Source: Ignavibacteria bacterium
GTDB lineage: Bacteria > Bacteroidota > Ignavibacteria > Tepidaquicellales > Tepidaquicellaceae
Direction: 5' to 3'
Assembly: GCA_016710985.1 (NCBI GenBank)
Contig: JADJTX010000029.1
Coordinates: forward strand, 1 to 64,000
DNA: 64,000 bases
This document shows positions 55,778 through 64,000 of the stretch, piece by piece (positions within the stretch are counted from its first letter, which is position 1; each line of letters starts with the position of its first letter). Under the pieces are notes generated by a model, which did no database searches, had not been told where the DNA came from, and was given only the letters and a program-made list of their open reading frames with translations. Made by a program: the position numbers and the translations under genes.

Positions 55778-58237
55778 TTAAAAATCCGAATCATCACCAC
55801 CCTCAGGCTCGGATGGTCTTTTTTTCTTCCTGTCTTTGGTCTTTTTTTCATCATTTCCGAATTTGTACGACAACGATAACGTGATTACTCTTGACTCCCT
55901 TTGTCTGTCAAATTGCTGAGTGTAGGTTTCGGTAGTTGTAGTGCCTGACATTTTCATGGCGTTGAAAATATCCGACGCTCTTAAATTTATGCTGAGCTTT
56001 TTGTCAAAGAGATCTTTTCTTAAGGCTAAATCAAAAGTATGCACAGGTTCTACGCTGCCCTGTGAAGTGAGCATTTTGCCGGAATAAAAATATGTGAGCT
56101 GGACTGCAGCATCCCATGGCAAATTGTAGCTGCCGAATAATCTTCCGGAAAATGTATAATTTGAATTTGTACCGAGCGAGTCTGTAGTGAGCGCCTGATT
56201 AAAATAACTTACGTTTCCGTTAAGACTGAAGCTCTTGCTGAATGCGCCGTTTAACATAAGTTCCACGCCGTAAGACGTTTCCTTATCTGCATTTATGCTT
56301 GTGTTTAAAGTAATGTTGCTGTCAATCAGTTCGCTGTACGTTGTGATCTTATCAGTGGTGAGTTTATAAAAGACTGAAGGTATCAATGAAAATGAAGTAA
56401 AGAACTTGGCAAAATTTAATTCAAACGAATTTATGTATTCCGAGCCAAGATCAGGATTTCCCTGCCGGTATAAAACCGGACTGACTACTATTACAACGGG
56501 TGATAAATTCCGATAACCCGGTCGTCTAACTCTTCTTGTATAGCTCAGAGACATTTCTTCAGTGAGCCCAAGCTTCTGTGAAAATGTCGCACTCGGAAAT
56601 AAATTAATGTTATTTCTTGATGTTACCGTATTAAGAGCATACTGATCGATATTATACATCCAGTACTCGCCTCTTAAACCGAGACTGTAGGTAAAGTCAC
56701 CGCCTTCATCTCCGAACATCGCATACACTGCTCCGATGTTTTCTTCATAAATAAATTCGTCAGTCAGCGAACTGTCGATTTCAAAGACACCTGTGGAATT
56801 ATTCTGATTGTAATAAAAATTATTAGCGTTGGTGTTCCTGTAGTTATACTTCAAACCGGTTTCGATTTTCATATCCTTGCCTATCGGCATTGAGTAGTCT
56901 GTCTGAGCATCAAGTTCCTGAGTAAGATCTTTTCCGTTTACTAAAGAATTTAATGCCTGTAAATTTTCAGGATAAATATATTCAGTGGTTTTATTTTCGT
57001 TGTAATATTCTTTATCATAAGAAAAGCTTGCTTCGCCTGTCAGTGATTGTTTCTTACTCTTAAACAGTTTATTGTAATTTAAACCTATCGAGTATTCCTC
57101 ACTGTTTTCAGTATTATTGTTTGTTGTGATTGAATTTTGATTCAGGATGTTGTTCTGATCATAAACAAATAAATCATCAGTATCATAGCGGTCACGGTCA
57201 CCTGTATTATATCTTCCGTTAAAATTCAGTATATCAGAGCCGGATAACATATACTCCAGTTCAGCCCGTGCATTGTTCCTGCTCATCCTCATTGACCCGT
57301 CAGAAGTCTGGTTAGTAAAAGCGTCAGAAGGAATCAGAAAGTTATTTCTTTGAAGAGAACCTGTAAAATCCATATTGCGAAGACGGTAATCATAGCTTCC
57401 GGATAACTTATACAGCTTGGTTTTATAATTTAAATTTAAACCGCTTCCATATTTGTCACCCGTTCCGGCATTCATGTTAAGTTCGCCGTTAAATCCGGTG
57501 TCATCATATTTTTTCATGACGAGATTTATTACACCTGTCGAACTTTCCGCATCATACTTAGCCGAAGGATTTGTGATTACTTCTACCTGCGAAAGCTGGT
57601 CAGCCGGCAGTTGCTCAAGAATTCTCGAAACACTTCCTGTTACTGGTCTTCCGTTTATGTAAAATTTTATCTGCTGGCCGCCGCGCAGGCTTACATTATT
57701 ATCTATGTCAACAGTTACTGAAGGAAGATTTTTTAATACATCCAATGCTGTTCCTCCGGTGACATTCATATTCTGACCAACGTTGAAAACTTTCTTCTCT
57801 CCCTTTAATTCAAGAAAAGGTTTATCAGCTTCGACAACTATCTCTTCAGTCTCCGTCCCTGTCTTTAAAAATACCGTATCAAGATTTATTATTTTTTCTT
57901 CAGGCTGTATCAGATTTACTGCTCTTCTTACTTTATTATAACCAACGAGATTAATTAATAAACCATACCTGCCCTGCTCAATATTTTCTAATGTGAAATA
58001 TCCTTTGTTGTCTGTCTCTGCACCTTTATATAAAGAAGAATCTCTTACTTTAATTAATTGAACAGCAACAGCTTCCAGCGGAGTTGAGTTTTGTCTGTCA
58101 AAAATGTAACCGGTTATTTTACCGTCATCAAAAGCGGGTTTGAAGTTTCCTTTGACTCTGTTTTCCGGATTTGTCTGTGAGAATAAATTCAGATATGTAA
58201 AAGTCAGTAGTATAAGAAATGAAAATTTTTTCAGCAT
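55778..58237 (-). CDS. TonB-dependent receptor-like outer membrane protein (OMP_b-brl_3 type)
   Basis: An 819-residue exported protein. The signal peptide ends at LNLFSQ (residue 21). A carboxypeptidase-regulatory-like domain (about 38-125, GKITGYIFDRQNSTPLEAVAV...KGYFTLENI) and a TonB plug (about 145-235, GGTALDVLKNLPSVTVDIDNNVSLRG...QVEVITNPSAKYD) follow. The rest is a large 22-strand-type barrel. The charged tail KKTKDRKKKRPSEPEGGDDSDF is unusual after the barrel. Possibly uptake of peptide, sugar or metal complexes; the substrate cannot be named. The frame is intact over 2.4 kb. Confidence 0.9.
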   Translation of the reverse strand: MLKKFSFLILLTFTYLNLFSQTNPENRVKGNFKPAFDDGKITGYIFDRQNSTPLEAVAVQLIKVRDSSLYKGAETDNKGYFTLENIEQGRYGLLINLVGYNKVRRAVNLIQPEEKIINLDTVFLKTGTETEEIVVEADKPFLELKGEKKVFNVGQNMNVTGGTALDVLKNLPSVTVDIDNNVSLRGGQQIKFYINGRPVTGSVSRILEQLPADQLSQVEVITNPSAKYDAESSTGVINLVMKKYDDTGFNGELNMNAGTGDKYGSGLNLNYKTKLYKLSGSYDYRLRNMDFTGSLQRNNFLIPSDAFTNQTSDGSMRMSRNNARAELEYMLSGSDILNFNGRYNTGDRDRYDTDDLFVYDQNNILNQNSITTNNNTENSEEYSIGLNYNKLFKSKKQSLTGEASFSYDKEYYNENKTTEYIYPENLQALNSLVNGKDLTQELDAQTDYSMPIGKDMKIETGLKYNYRNTNANNFYYNQNNSTGVFEIDSSLTDEFIYEENIGAVYAMFGDEGGDFTYSLGLRGEYWMYNIDQYALNTVTSRNNINLFPSATFSQKLGLTEEMSLSYTRRVRRPGYRNLSPVVIVVSPVLYRQGNPDLGSEYINSFELNFAKFFTSFSLIPSVFYKLTTDKITTYSELIDSNITLNTSINADKETSYGVELMLNGAFSKSFSLNGNVSYFNQALTTDSLGTNSNYTFSGRLFGSYNLPWDAAVQLTYFYSGKMLTSQGSVEPVHTFDLALRKDLFDKKLSINLRASDIFNAMKMSGTTTTETYTQQFDRQRESRVITLSLSYKFGNDEKKTKDRKKKRPSEPEGGDDSDF

Positions 58238-58323
58238 GCGTTAATACATTTAATTGCCCAAGTCTGACATTACAAAACAAAAATTAGTTTAAAAATTCAT
58301 TAAATTTAATTATTACCATACGA

Positions 58324-58390
58324 ACCCTTTCACCCTTTTAACTTTCAACTTTCACCCTTTCAACTTTTAACTTTCAACTTTTAACTTTTA
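58324..58390. repeat. ACTTTCA/ACTTTTA heptamer array
   Basis: Seven-base units ACTTTCA, ACTTTTA and CCCTTTCA variants fill the gap upstream of the TonB receptor start and the small exported peptide gene. Confidence 0.85.
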
Positions 58391-58450
58391 GGTATCGACC
58401 CCTATGCAAATATAGTAAATGCCCCGATTAATAAAATCATATGAAATAAC

Positions 58451-58458
58451 TAATTTTG
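58451..58458 (+). promoter_or_regulatory. Candidate -7 element of the small exported peptide gene
   Basis: TAATTTTG matches TAnnTTTG, 62 bases before the ATG at 58521. A TTTG at the ideal -33 spacing is not present, so this is tentative. Confidence 0.4.
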
Positions 58459-58520
58459 TATAGCAGTAACAAATAATAAATACGAATTAACAAATTTTAA
58501 AAACTCAAAACAAAAAAATC

Positions 58521-58733
58521 ATGAGAAAGCTAAAAGTAACAATCGCGGTAGCTCTTTTAATACTGACTGCAGTCTTAGTATCTCCCGGCTGGGTTAAAGA
58601 TCTCTCTACTGAGAAATCTGAAAAACCTGCGGAAGTTCAGAATCTGACAGTAAAAGGAATGAGCATTGATAATTCAATGGCAGGAATGTATTCATTCAAA
58701 TTAGCTACATCGAAATATGAACAGTTCTATTAA
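58521..58733 (+). CDS. Small exported peptide, 70 residues
   Basis: Unrecognised. A lysine-containing N-terminus and a hydrophobic segment (about residues 5-23, VTIAVALLILTAVLVSPG) are a signal peptide or anchor. A hydrophilic region (VKDLSTEKSEKPAEVQN) and a short tail (KGMSIDNSMAGMYSFKLATS) follow. It has its own putative promoter and a strong terminator 1 base before its stop ends, so it appears to be an independent, possibly abundant transcript. It is divergent from one TonB receptor gene and convergent with another. A secreted or surface-attached peptide is possible. Confidence 0.65.
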   Translation: MRKLKVTIAVALLILTAVLVSPGWVKDLSTEKSEKPAEVQNLTVKGMSIDNSMAGMYSFKLATSKYEQFY

Positions 58734-58775
58734 AAAACATGACACACCTTTTCTTATGAGTGTGTCATGTTTTTT
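58732..58775. terminator. Bidirectional terminator between the 70-residue gene and TonB receptor
   Basis: A perfect 16-bp stem AAAAAACATGACACAC (58732-58747) / GTGTGTCATGTTTTTT (58760-58775) with a 12-base loop. It serves the plus-strand small gene and the minus-strand receptor ending at 58780. Confidence 0.93.
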
Positions 58776-58779
58776 ATGA

Positions 58780-61070
58780 TCAAAAAATTGCGTTAATCCC
58801 GATCGTAGGCAATAAACCAATACTTTCATCATATTTAAAACTTCTTGTATAAATATTCCATTCTACACCCGTAACATTTTTCTTATTAAGTACATCCTGA
58901 ATATCCAGATAAGTGACAAGCGTCCAGTTTTTAAAATTAAGAGTTTTATCAACCCTGATATCCAGCCTGCTATAGTCAGGGAGCCTTTCTGAATTGTATT
59001 CTGAAATTAATTGCGAACCATCCAATGGATCAATTGGAGTATAAGGTCTTCCGCCGACGAGCCTGAATTTGGCAGCAGCTTCCCAGCCATCGCCAAATTT
59101 ATATCCGCCGGTCACGGTAAACAGGTATGTGTTATCAAAACTGCTCTGTCTCTCGATTCCGTCAAGAGCTTTATACTTAGCTTCATACAAAGAAAAATTC
59201 AGTAATCCGTAAAAGTTAGTCGTTAAAGCTTTTTGAATAAAAAATTCAATTCCTCTGGCAAAACCTGTACCGGCTGATACAAGCGGCTCCAGTCCAAATT
59301 CATCCTGCTTCTCGAAGTTGCCTCCGTTGTTTCCAAGAATTAAGTATGGGCGTAACGTACTGACAGGGTAATCAGAATAATTTTTGTAGTATGCTTCCAG
59401 TGTCATTCTTACATCGCTTGAAATTAAATATTCAAGTCCGGCAACATAATGATCTGCCTTTATTTCTTTGAGATTTCTGTTTTGCTCATTAGCTGCTAAC
59501 CAAAGATAAGCAGGTGACTGATAAAATATTCCGTAAGCAAAACTTGCTCTGAGTTTTTGATTTAATGGAATTTCCAATGATGCTCTCGGAGCGATATAAT
59601 TTTTGTCATTTAAATATTCAAAATAGTCATATCTTAATCCCAGATTAATCTGCACATCTTTGAAAATATTCTGTGTAAACTGAGTGTAAAGGTATGCCTT
59701 ATTTGTTTTCGTATCGTTTGTAAGTGAAAGTTCAGGAATGACATATCTCTCTCCGCTCTCCGGATCTATGAAATAAGATGTATCCGCCTGCTGATAAATG
59801 TCATTTTCAAAATTGATAAAACTAAATCTTCCGCCTGCCTGGATCTGAGTATTCGGTGTCAGCGTTAAAAAGTATTCAGTTTTTAAACCTGTCTCGCCTT
59901 CTTTCGATTTGTTTGTGAAAGTGTCGACGAATTGAGCATCTCTTCCTGAATAATCAAAGTTAGTAAATGTCCTTCCCAGATTAAATAATACAAATGATTT
60001 TCTTGATAAAATAGTCCTGGGCTCATATGAGTTTACATATCCGTTCTGATTGTTTTTTAATATGTTCTCATTATCCTGCCGGTTCTCCACATCGTCATTA
60101 TTAAAAGTTACTTTATCAATGTTTCCTATCGCATTTACAGTCAGAGAATTCCTTTCATCAAAATCATAGACGCCTTTAAACTGTGCAGACGAATACTCCG
60201 GCACAAATCCGAAACCTGAAGCCTTAAAAATAAAATCAAGATAACTTTTTCTTACTGATAAAAGCCACGAGCCTTTTTTCTTGCTGCCAAATGGTCCTTC
60301 TATTACTGCTCCGAAACCTGTTGCACTGAGATTTATATTAGTTAGAAATTTCTCCCGGTTACCTTCCCGGAATTTTATGTCAAGCACTGAAGAAAGCTTA
60401 TCACCGTATCTTGCCGAAAATCCTCCTGTGAGAAAATCAACTTCTCTCACAAATTCAAGATTGATAATACTTACAGGTCCGCCTGTTGCCCCCTGCGAAC
60501 CGAAGTGATTTATGTTCGGCACTATCGTATTGTCAACAAGAAATAAATTTTCGGTTGGGGAGCCGCCTCTTACTATCAGATCATTTCTCCCGTCATTCAC
60601 AAATGAAACACCGGGTAATACCTGCACGACTCTGCCGATATCTTCAAACCCTCCGGGTGTCCTCCTTATTTCTTCATATGTAAGGCTTTTAAATGAATTT
60701 GCCAGGTCATTCGGCATAATGAATCTGTCTTCTTCTACCACTATTTCTTCAGTAGTGACTATTTCAAGCTCGACGGAGATATCGGTCGGTGAGCCGGAAT
60801 TTACAATTACATTATCCAGTAAAAGTGTCTGATAGCCGGTCTGATTGAAACGTAAAGTATATTCACCGACTTCAACGTCAGTTATTTTAAAAAATCCGTC
60901 AGGATAAGTCCTTGAACCGGTAATGAGAACGTCACCTTTCAGAACGGAGACTTTAACTTTTTTTATAGGAAGTTTATTCGATTTATCAATTACGCGGCCC
61001 GTAATTTCGCTTGTCTGAGAAAAATGTACTTGGCAGGAATTAAGATCAGTAAAAGTAAAATTATTTTCAT
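58780..61070 (-). CDS. TonB-dependent receptor (frameshifted near signal peptide)
   Basis: After repair, a 763-residue receptor. The true ATG is at 61070-61068 and gives the signal peptide MKIILLLLILIPAKYIF. An A5 run (61020-61024 plus strand) lacks one base; with it the frame continues SQTSEITGRVIDKSNKLPIK, a carboxypeptidase-regulatory-like domain. The TonB plug follows (GGFEDIGRVVQVLPGVSFV, NDLIVRGGSPTENLFLVDN). The barrel ends in LLPTIGINAIF, with a terminal Phe. Taking only the internal ATG at 60741 would lose the export signal. The interval is 2291 bases, one short of a codon multiple. Confidence 0.88.
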
Positions 61071-61239
61071 TAATTAATTAAATATAAATTATACTACCTC
61101 AAATCATATATTGTATACAAAAAGTTCCTGTAAAAATTTTAAAAAATCTATAATCTCTTACTGGGCTCATACTAATATTTTTGCGTAAATTTGGGAGAAT
61201 TTTAGATAAAATCATTTCTGTCAAAATGGCTAAGCTCTT

Positions 61240-62419
61240 TTAAAGAAGGAAGATAATGATAATATTAATGACAGTTACAATTCCTAGGCCCGCAAACACA
61301 ATTTTCTTTGTAAGAACATCAGCAAGAATTAAAGCTGCAGCTATCTTTACTATGTTGTTTGCAACGATTGCCTGGAAAGCTAACTTTGCTATCAGGTTAA
61401 AACCTATTGCATATTTTCCCTGAAAAAGATTCAATAAAAATGGATCAATGTCTATCAATCCGACAATATAAGACAGTACGTTCAGTCCCGGCTCTCCGTA
61501 TGTTTTTAATGTGTAATTAGTCAAAAAACTAAACAGCAGAAACAGTGATGAAAATATTGCAGCAAGCTTAAGCTCTAACGGATTCTTCTCACTGGTTGCG
61601 ACCTGAATTTCCTTTTGCTCTTCCGGGCGGGTTAAAAATATTATTAATCCGAGACTGAATAGAATTACAAAAAGAATTGTCAGATACGGGAATACATATA
61701 CAGCAAGATTGAAATTGAATATCAGCATCAGGAAAAAAACCCTGAGATACATCATGGAAGAAGCAATTAATATCGAAGCACTGAAAGACCGGTTTGGAGT
61801 ATTCGTCTCTTTGCTTTTTTTTGAAAGAATAATTGTAGTTGCAGTGCTGCTGTATAAACCGCCGAGCATCCCGGAAATTATCAGACCGGATTTCTTAAAA
61901 ACAAATTTCTGTAAAAGATAACTGAAGTAAGATATTGCTGCAACTACAACCAATGAAAGCCAGATCTGATATGGCGAGATATTAAATGTATCCGACAAAG
62001 GTGTATCAGGAAGAACAGGAAGAATAACTCCTGCAATTATGAGAAACTTAGCAAGCGTTACAAATTCATCTTTGGCAAACTTGTTCGAAAATTCCAGTAA
62101 GTAATTTTTTGATTCCGACTAAGATCTTTGTTATTCCAAACGCCTTATATACCTGTATCTTTTTGTAATAATAAATCCCGAAAAGCATTCCAAGTATCAC
62201 TCCGCCTATAATGAACAGAATGAAATTAACAGGATCAAGTATGTAAAATATGACTCCCAGTACGCCAATGAAAGTAAATGTTCTGTCGGTACCAAACGGG
62301 ACAGTTGACTCTTCCTTCTGATTCTGCTGTCTCCTTTGTTCGAGTCCGATAAGCAGTGAAAATAAAACTACTATGACGAACTGAAAAAGTATTTACGGAA
62401 TTTTATTTACTAATTCCAT
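61240..62419 (-). pseudogene. MgtC/SapB-DUF4010 family membrane protein with two lesions
   Basis: Polytopic membrane protein of about 392 residues if repaired. The N-terminal MgtC-type part (FSLLIGLEQRRQQ...FGTDRTFTFIGVLG) is followed by a DUF4010-type C-terminal half (SGMLGGLYSSTATTIILSKKS, many helices). The ATG at 62419 (MELVNKIP) is followed by an in-frame TAA at 62395-62393 where glutamate would fit. At the T6 run 62105-62110 (plus strand) one base too many (or two too few) breaks the frame before FSNKFAKDEFVTLAKF. Unlike other broken genes here, one base must be removed and a stop is also present. It is either a real pseudogene or a doubly mis-sequenced gene. Confidence 0.65.
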
Positions 62420-62443
62420 TAGCGCATATTTTAAACCTAAATA

Positions 62444-62546
62444 AATTTACAACTTAGGGCACTAAGAACAAAAGAAAAAAATATTTTATTATCACAATTA
62501 ATTTTTCTTAGTGAACTTAGTGAACTTTGTGCCTTAGTGGTAAATT
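62444..62546. repeat. Palindromic element with dispersed-repeat arms
   Basis: The left arm from 62444 (AATTTACAACTTAGGGCACTAAG, in two parts) is an imperfect inverted copy of the right arm ending at 62546 (CTTTGTGCCTTAGTGG then TAAATT). Inside it, AGAACAAAAGAAAAA is mirrored by TTTTTCTTAGTG. It lies just past the metH stop and could act as a terminator, but resembles a MITE. A fragment of the right arm is found at about 55667-55703. Confidence 0.7.
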
Positions 62547-62562
62547 GAACCTGAAATAATCC

Positions 62563-64000
62563 CTATTCGTAATTCAGTACAGGTGACAGCCATTTTTCAA
62601 TTTCCTTCAGACTCATGCCTTTCCTCTTTGCATAATCTTCCGCCTGATCTTTCCCGATCTTTCCGAGCCCGAAATACTTCGACTTCGGATGCGCGAAATA
62701 CATACCGCTCACAGACGATGCGGGATACATCGCTAAGCTCTCTGTCAGTTTTATGCCGGTATTTTTTTCAGCATCAAGTATTTCAAACAAAGTTGTTTTT
62801 TCCGTATGGTCGGGACAGGCAGGATATCCGGGAGCCGGTCTTATGCCCTGATATTTTTCTTTTATCAGTTCATCATTGCCGAGCTTCTCATCTTTTGAAT
62901 AACCCCAGTATTCTGTCCTGACTTTCTTATGCATCAGTTCTGCAAATGCTTCGGCTAACCTGTCTGCCAGCGCCTGCAGCATGATCTTATTATAGTCATC
63001 GAGTTCATCATTGAATTTCTTTATCCACTTTTCAATTCCGATCCCTGCGGTCACTGCAAATCCGCCAACGTAATCTTTCAATCCGGTTTCCTTCGGCGCA
63101 ACAAAATCAGAGAGCGATATATTCGGAATGTTAGTGCTCTTCTGACCCTGCTGTCTCAGTGTTTTAAAAACTTTGATCACTTCATCTCTCTTTTCATCCT
63201 TATAAATTTCAATGTCATCCCCCGCCGCATTTGCATTCCAGATCCCAATGACTGCCTTTGCAGTCAGCCATTTTTCTTCTATAATTTTTTTCAGTAATGC
63301 ATTTGCATCATTGAATAAATTTTTTGCAGTCTCACCGACTACTTTATCTTCAAGTATGTCCGGATACTTTCCCGCCAGCTCCCATGTTCTGAAAAACGGC
63401 GCCCAGTCTATGTACTCAGCGATCTCTTCCAGTGAATAACTGTCAAAAACTTTTATCCCTGTAAAGTTTGGCTTGTACATATCTTCTTCTTTGAAATCTA
63501 TTTTTAATTTATTCTTTTTTGCGGCTTCATAAGTAAGATAAGGCTTCTGAACCTTGTTCTTAAAATGATGCTCGCGCAGTTTCAGGTATTCCTCTTTAAT
63601 GTCAGCAGAAAATTTATTCTTATTGTCGCCCAGCAGACTTCCGACTACCGGAACTGACCTTGATGCGTCAAGTACGTGTATGGTCTGTCCGCTTTTATAG
63701 TTTTCTTATATCTTGACAGCAGTATGAACCTTTGATGTTGTCGCGCCTCCGATCAGCAATGGTATGGTGAATCCTTCGCGCTCCATCTCTTTGGCAACGT
63801 GAACCATCTCGTCAAGCGAAGGTGTTATCAATCCGCTTAGTCCTATCACATCTGCTTTCTCCTGACGCGCAGTCTCAAGAATTTTTTCACACGAAACCAT
63901 TACTCCGAGATCTATCACATCATAATTATTGCATCCAAGCACAACTCCGACGATGTTCTTACCGATATCGTGAACATCACCTTTCACCGTTGCCATTAAA
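62563..64000 (-). CDS. metH: Methionine synthase MetH, C-terminal part (partial, with in-frame TAA)
   Basis: Cobalamin-dependent methionine synthase; the window end cuts off the N-terminal domains. Present are the B12-binding domain (KGDVHDIGKNIVGVVLGCNN with the DxHxxG cobalt-ligand motif; IGLSGLITPSLDEM) and the reactivation domain with RPAPGYPACPDHTEK and ASSVSGMYFAHP. An in-frame TAA at 63708-63706 follows HTAVKI, where other MetH proteins have a residue such as Glu. The frame is otherwise continuous (ENYKSGQTIHVLDASRSVPV). It is either one G-to-T change (real or sequencing error) or a truncated protein missing reactivation. Confidence 0.88.

Noticed and set aside
55607..55879. Plus-strand 90-codon ORF across the terminator into the TonB receptor gene
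   Set aside because: It runs through a perfect intrinsic terminator hairpin and the antisense of the receptor's C-terminus, so it is not a gene.
61176..61183. TATTTTTG promoter-like element on the plus strand
   Set aside because: It would drive transcription only into the antisense of the MgtC-like gene and lacks a -33 TTTG; likely chance in AT-rich DNA.
62393..63708. Reassignment of TAA as a sense codon
   Set aside because: TAA ends many intact genes in the window (rpmG, rplA, rplL, rpoC, ftsZ), so the in-frame TAAs in metH and the MgtC-like gene are mutations or errors, not a changed code.

Overview
The window looks like chromosomal DNA of an AT-rich, Gram-negative diderm bacterium of the Bacteroidota/Chlorobiota/Ignavibacteriota (FCB) group. 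Ignavibacteria-like is my best guess, at moderate confidence. The evidence is: a TTTG-N19-TAnnTTTG promoter of Bacteroidota type before mraZ; TonB-dependent receptors with carboxypeptidase-regulatory-like N-terminal domains; many small signal-peptide beta-barrel proteins; and a class B penicillin-binding protein with PASTA domains. MurE carries the DNPR motif, so the peptidoglycan should contain meso-diaminopimelate.

Layout. (1) 84-2401: a LysE-type exporter and a membrane protein with a prokaryotic RING finger and TPR-like repeats. (2) 2505-14665: tRNA-Tyr, -Gly and -Thr, rpmG, tRNA-Trp, then secE-nusG-rplKAJL-rpoB-rpoC, ending in a clear terminator. The tuf gene often found in this context is replaced by rpmG. 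(3) 14666-16001: a spacer with a candidate small RNA, a small lamin-tail-like ORF, and the mraZ promoter with two MraZ boxes. (4) 16002-32933: a full dcw cluster, mraZ-rsmH-ftsL-ftsI-murE-murF-mraY-murD-ftsW-murG-(membrane/PH-like ORF)-murC-ftsQ-ftsA-ftsZ. (5) 33151-38439: housekeeping genes (PHP phosphoesterase, ribH, folC, 3-hydroxyacyl-CoA dehydrogenase, fur-like, HAD phosphatase, acpS). (6) 38436-42682, minus strand: a TolB-like protein, a bifunctional Rel and upp. (7) 42990-52819: envelope genes, including a four-gene minus-strand unit that couples three outer-membrane-type proteins to a metallo-beta-lactamase-fold lipoprotein. (8) 52936-64000: DUF2252, a decayed heptad-repeat gene, two TonB-dependent receptors around a 70-residue exported peptide, an MgtC/DUF4010-type membrane protein and the C-terminal part of metH.

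Two genome-wide features matter when using this annotation. First, many universally conserved genes are interrupted. Eleven (nusG, rpoC, rsmH, ftsI, murF, murD, ftsW, the PHP gene, rel, one OMP gene, one TonB receptor) are each repaired by adding exactly one base, and most breaks lie in A/T homopolymers. This looks like a systematic single-base-deletion artefact of the assembly, so I give joined gene coordinates. The MgtC-like gene and metH carry in-frame TAA codons, and the former also an apparent +1. Second, almost every larger intergenic gap holds short tandem repeats with 7- or 9-base units.

The most interesting candidates are the roughly 80-nt small RNA with an anti-Shine-Dalgarno-like linker (15008-15088), the RING/TPR membrane protein, the decayed 21-bp-repeat gene (54791-55374), the NAPE-PLD-like lipoprotein/barrel operon, and the heptamer repeat system.
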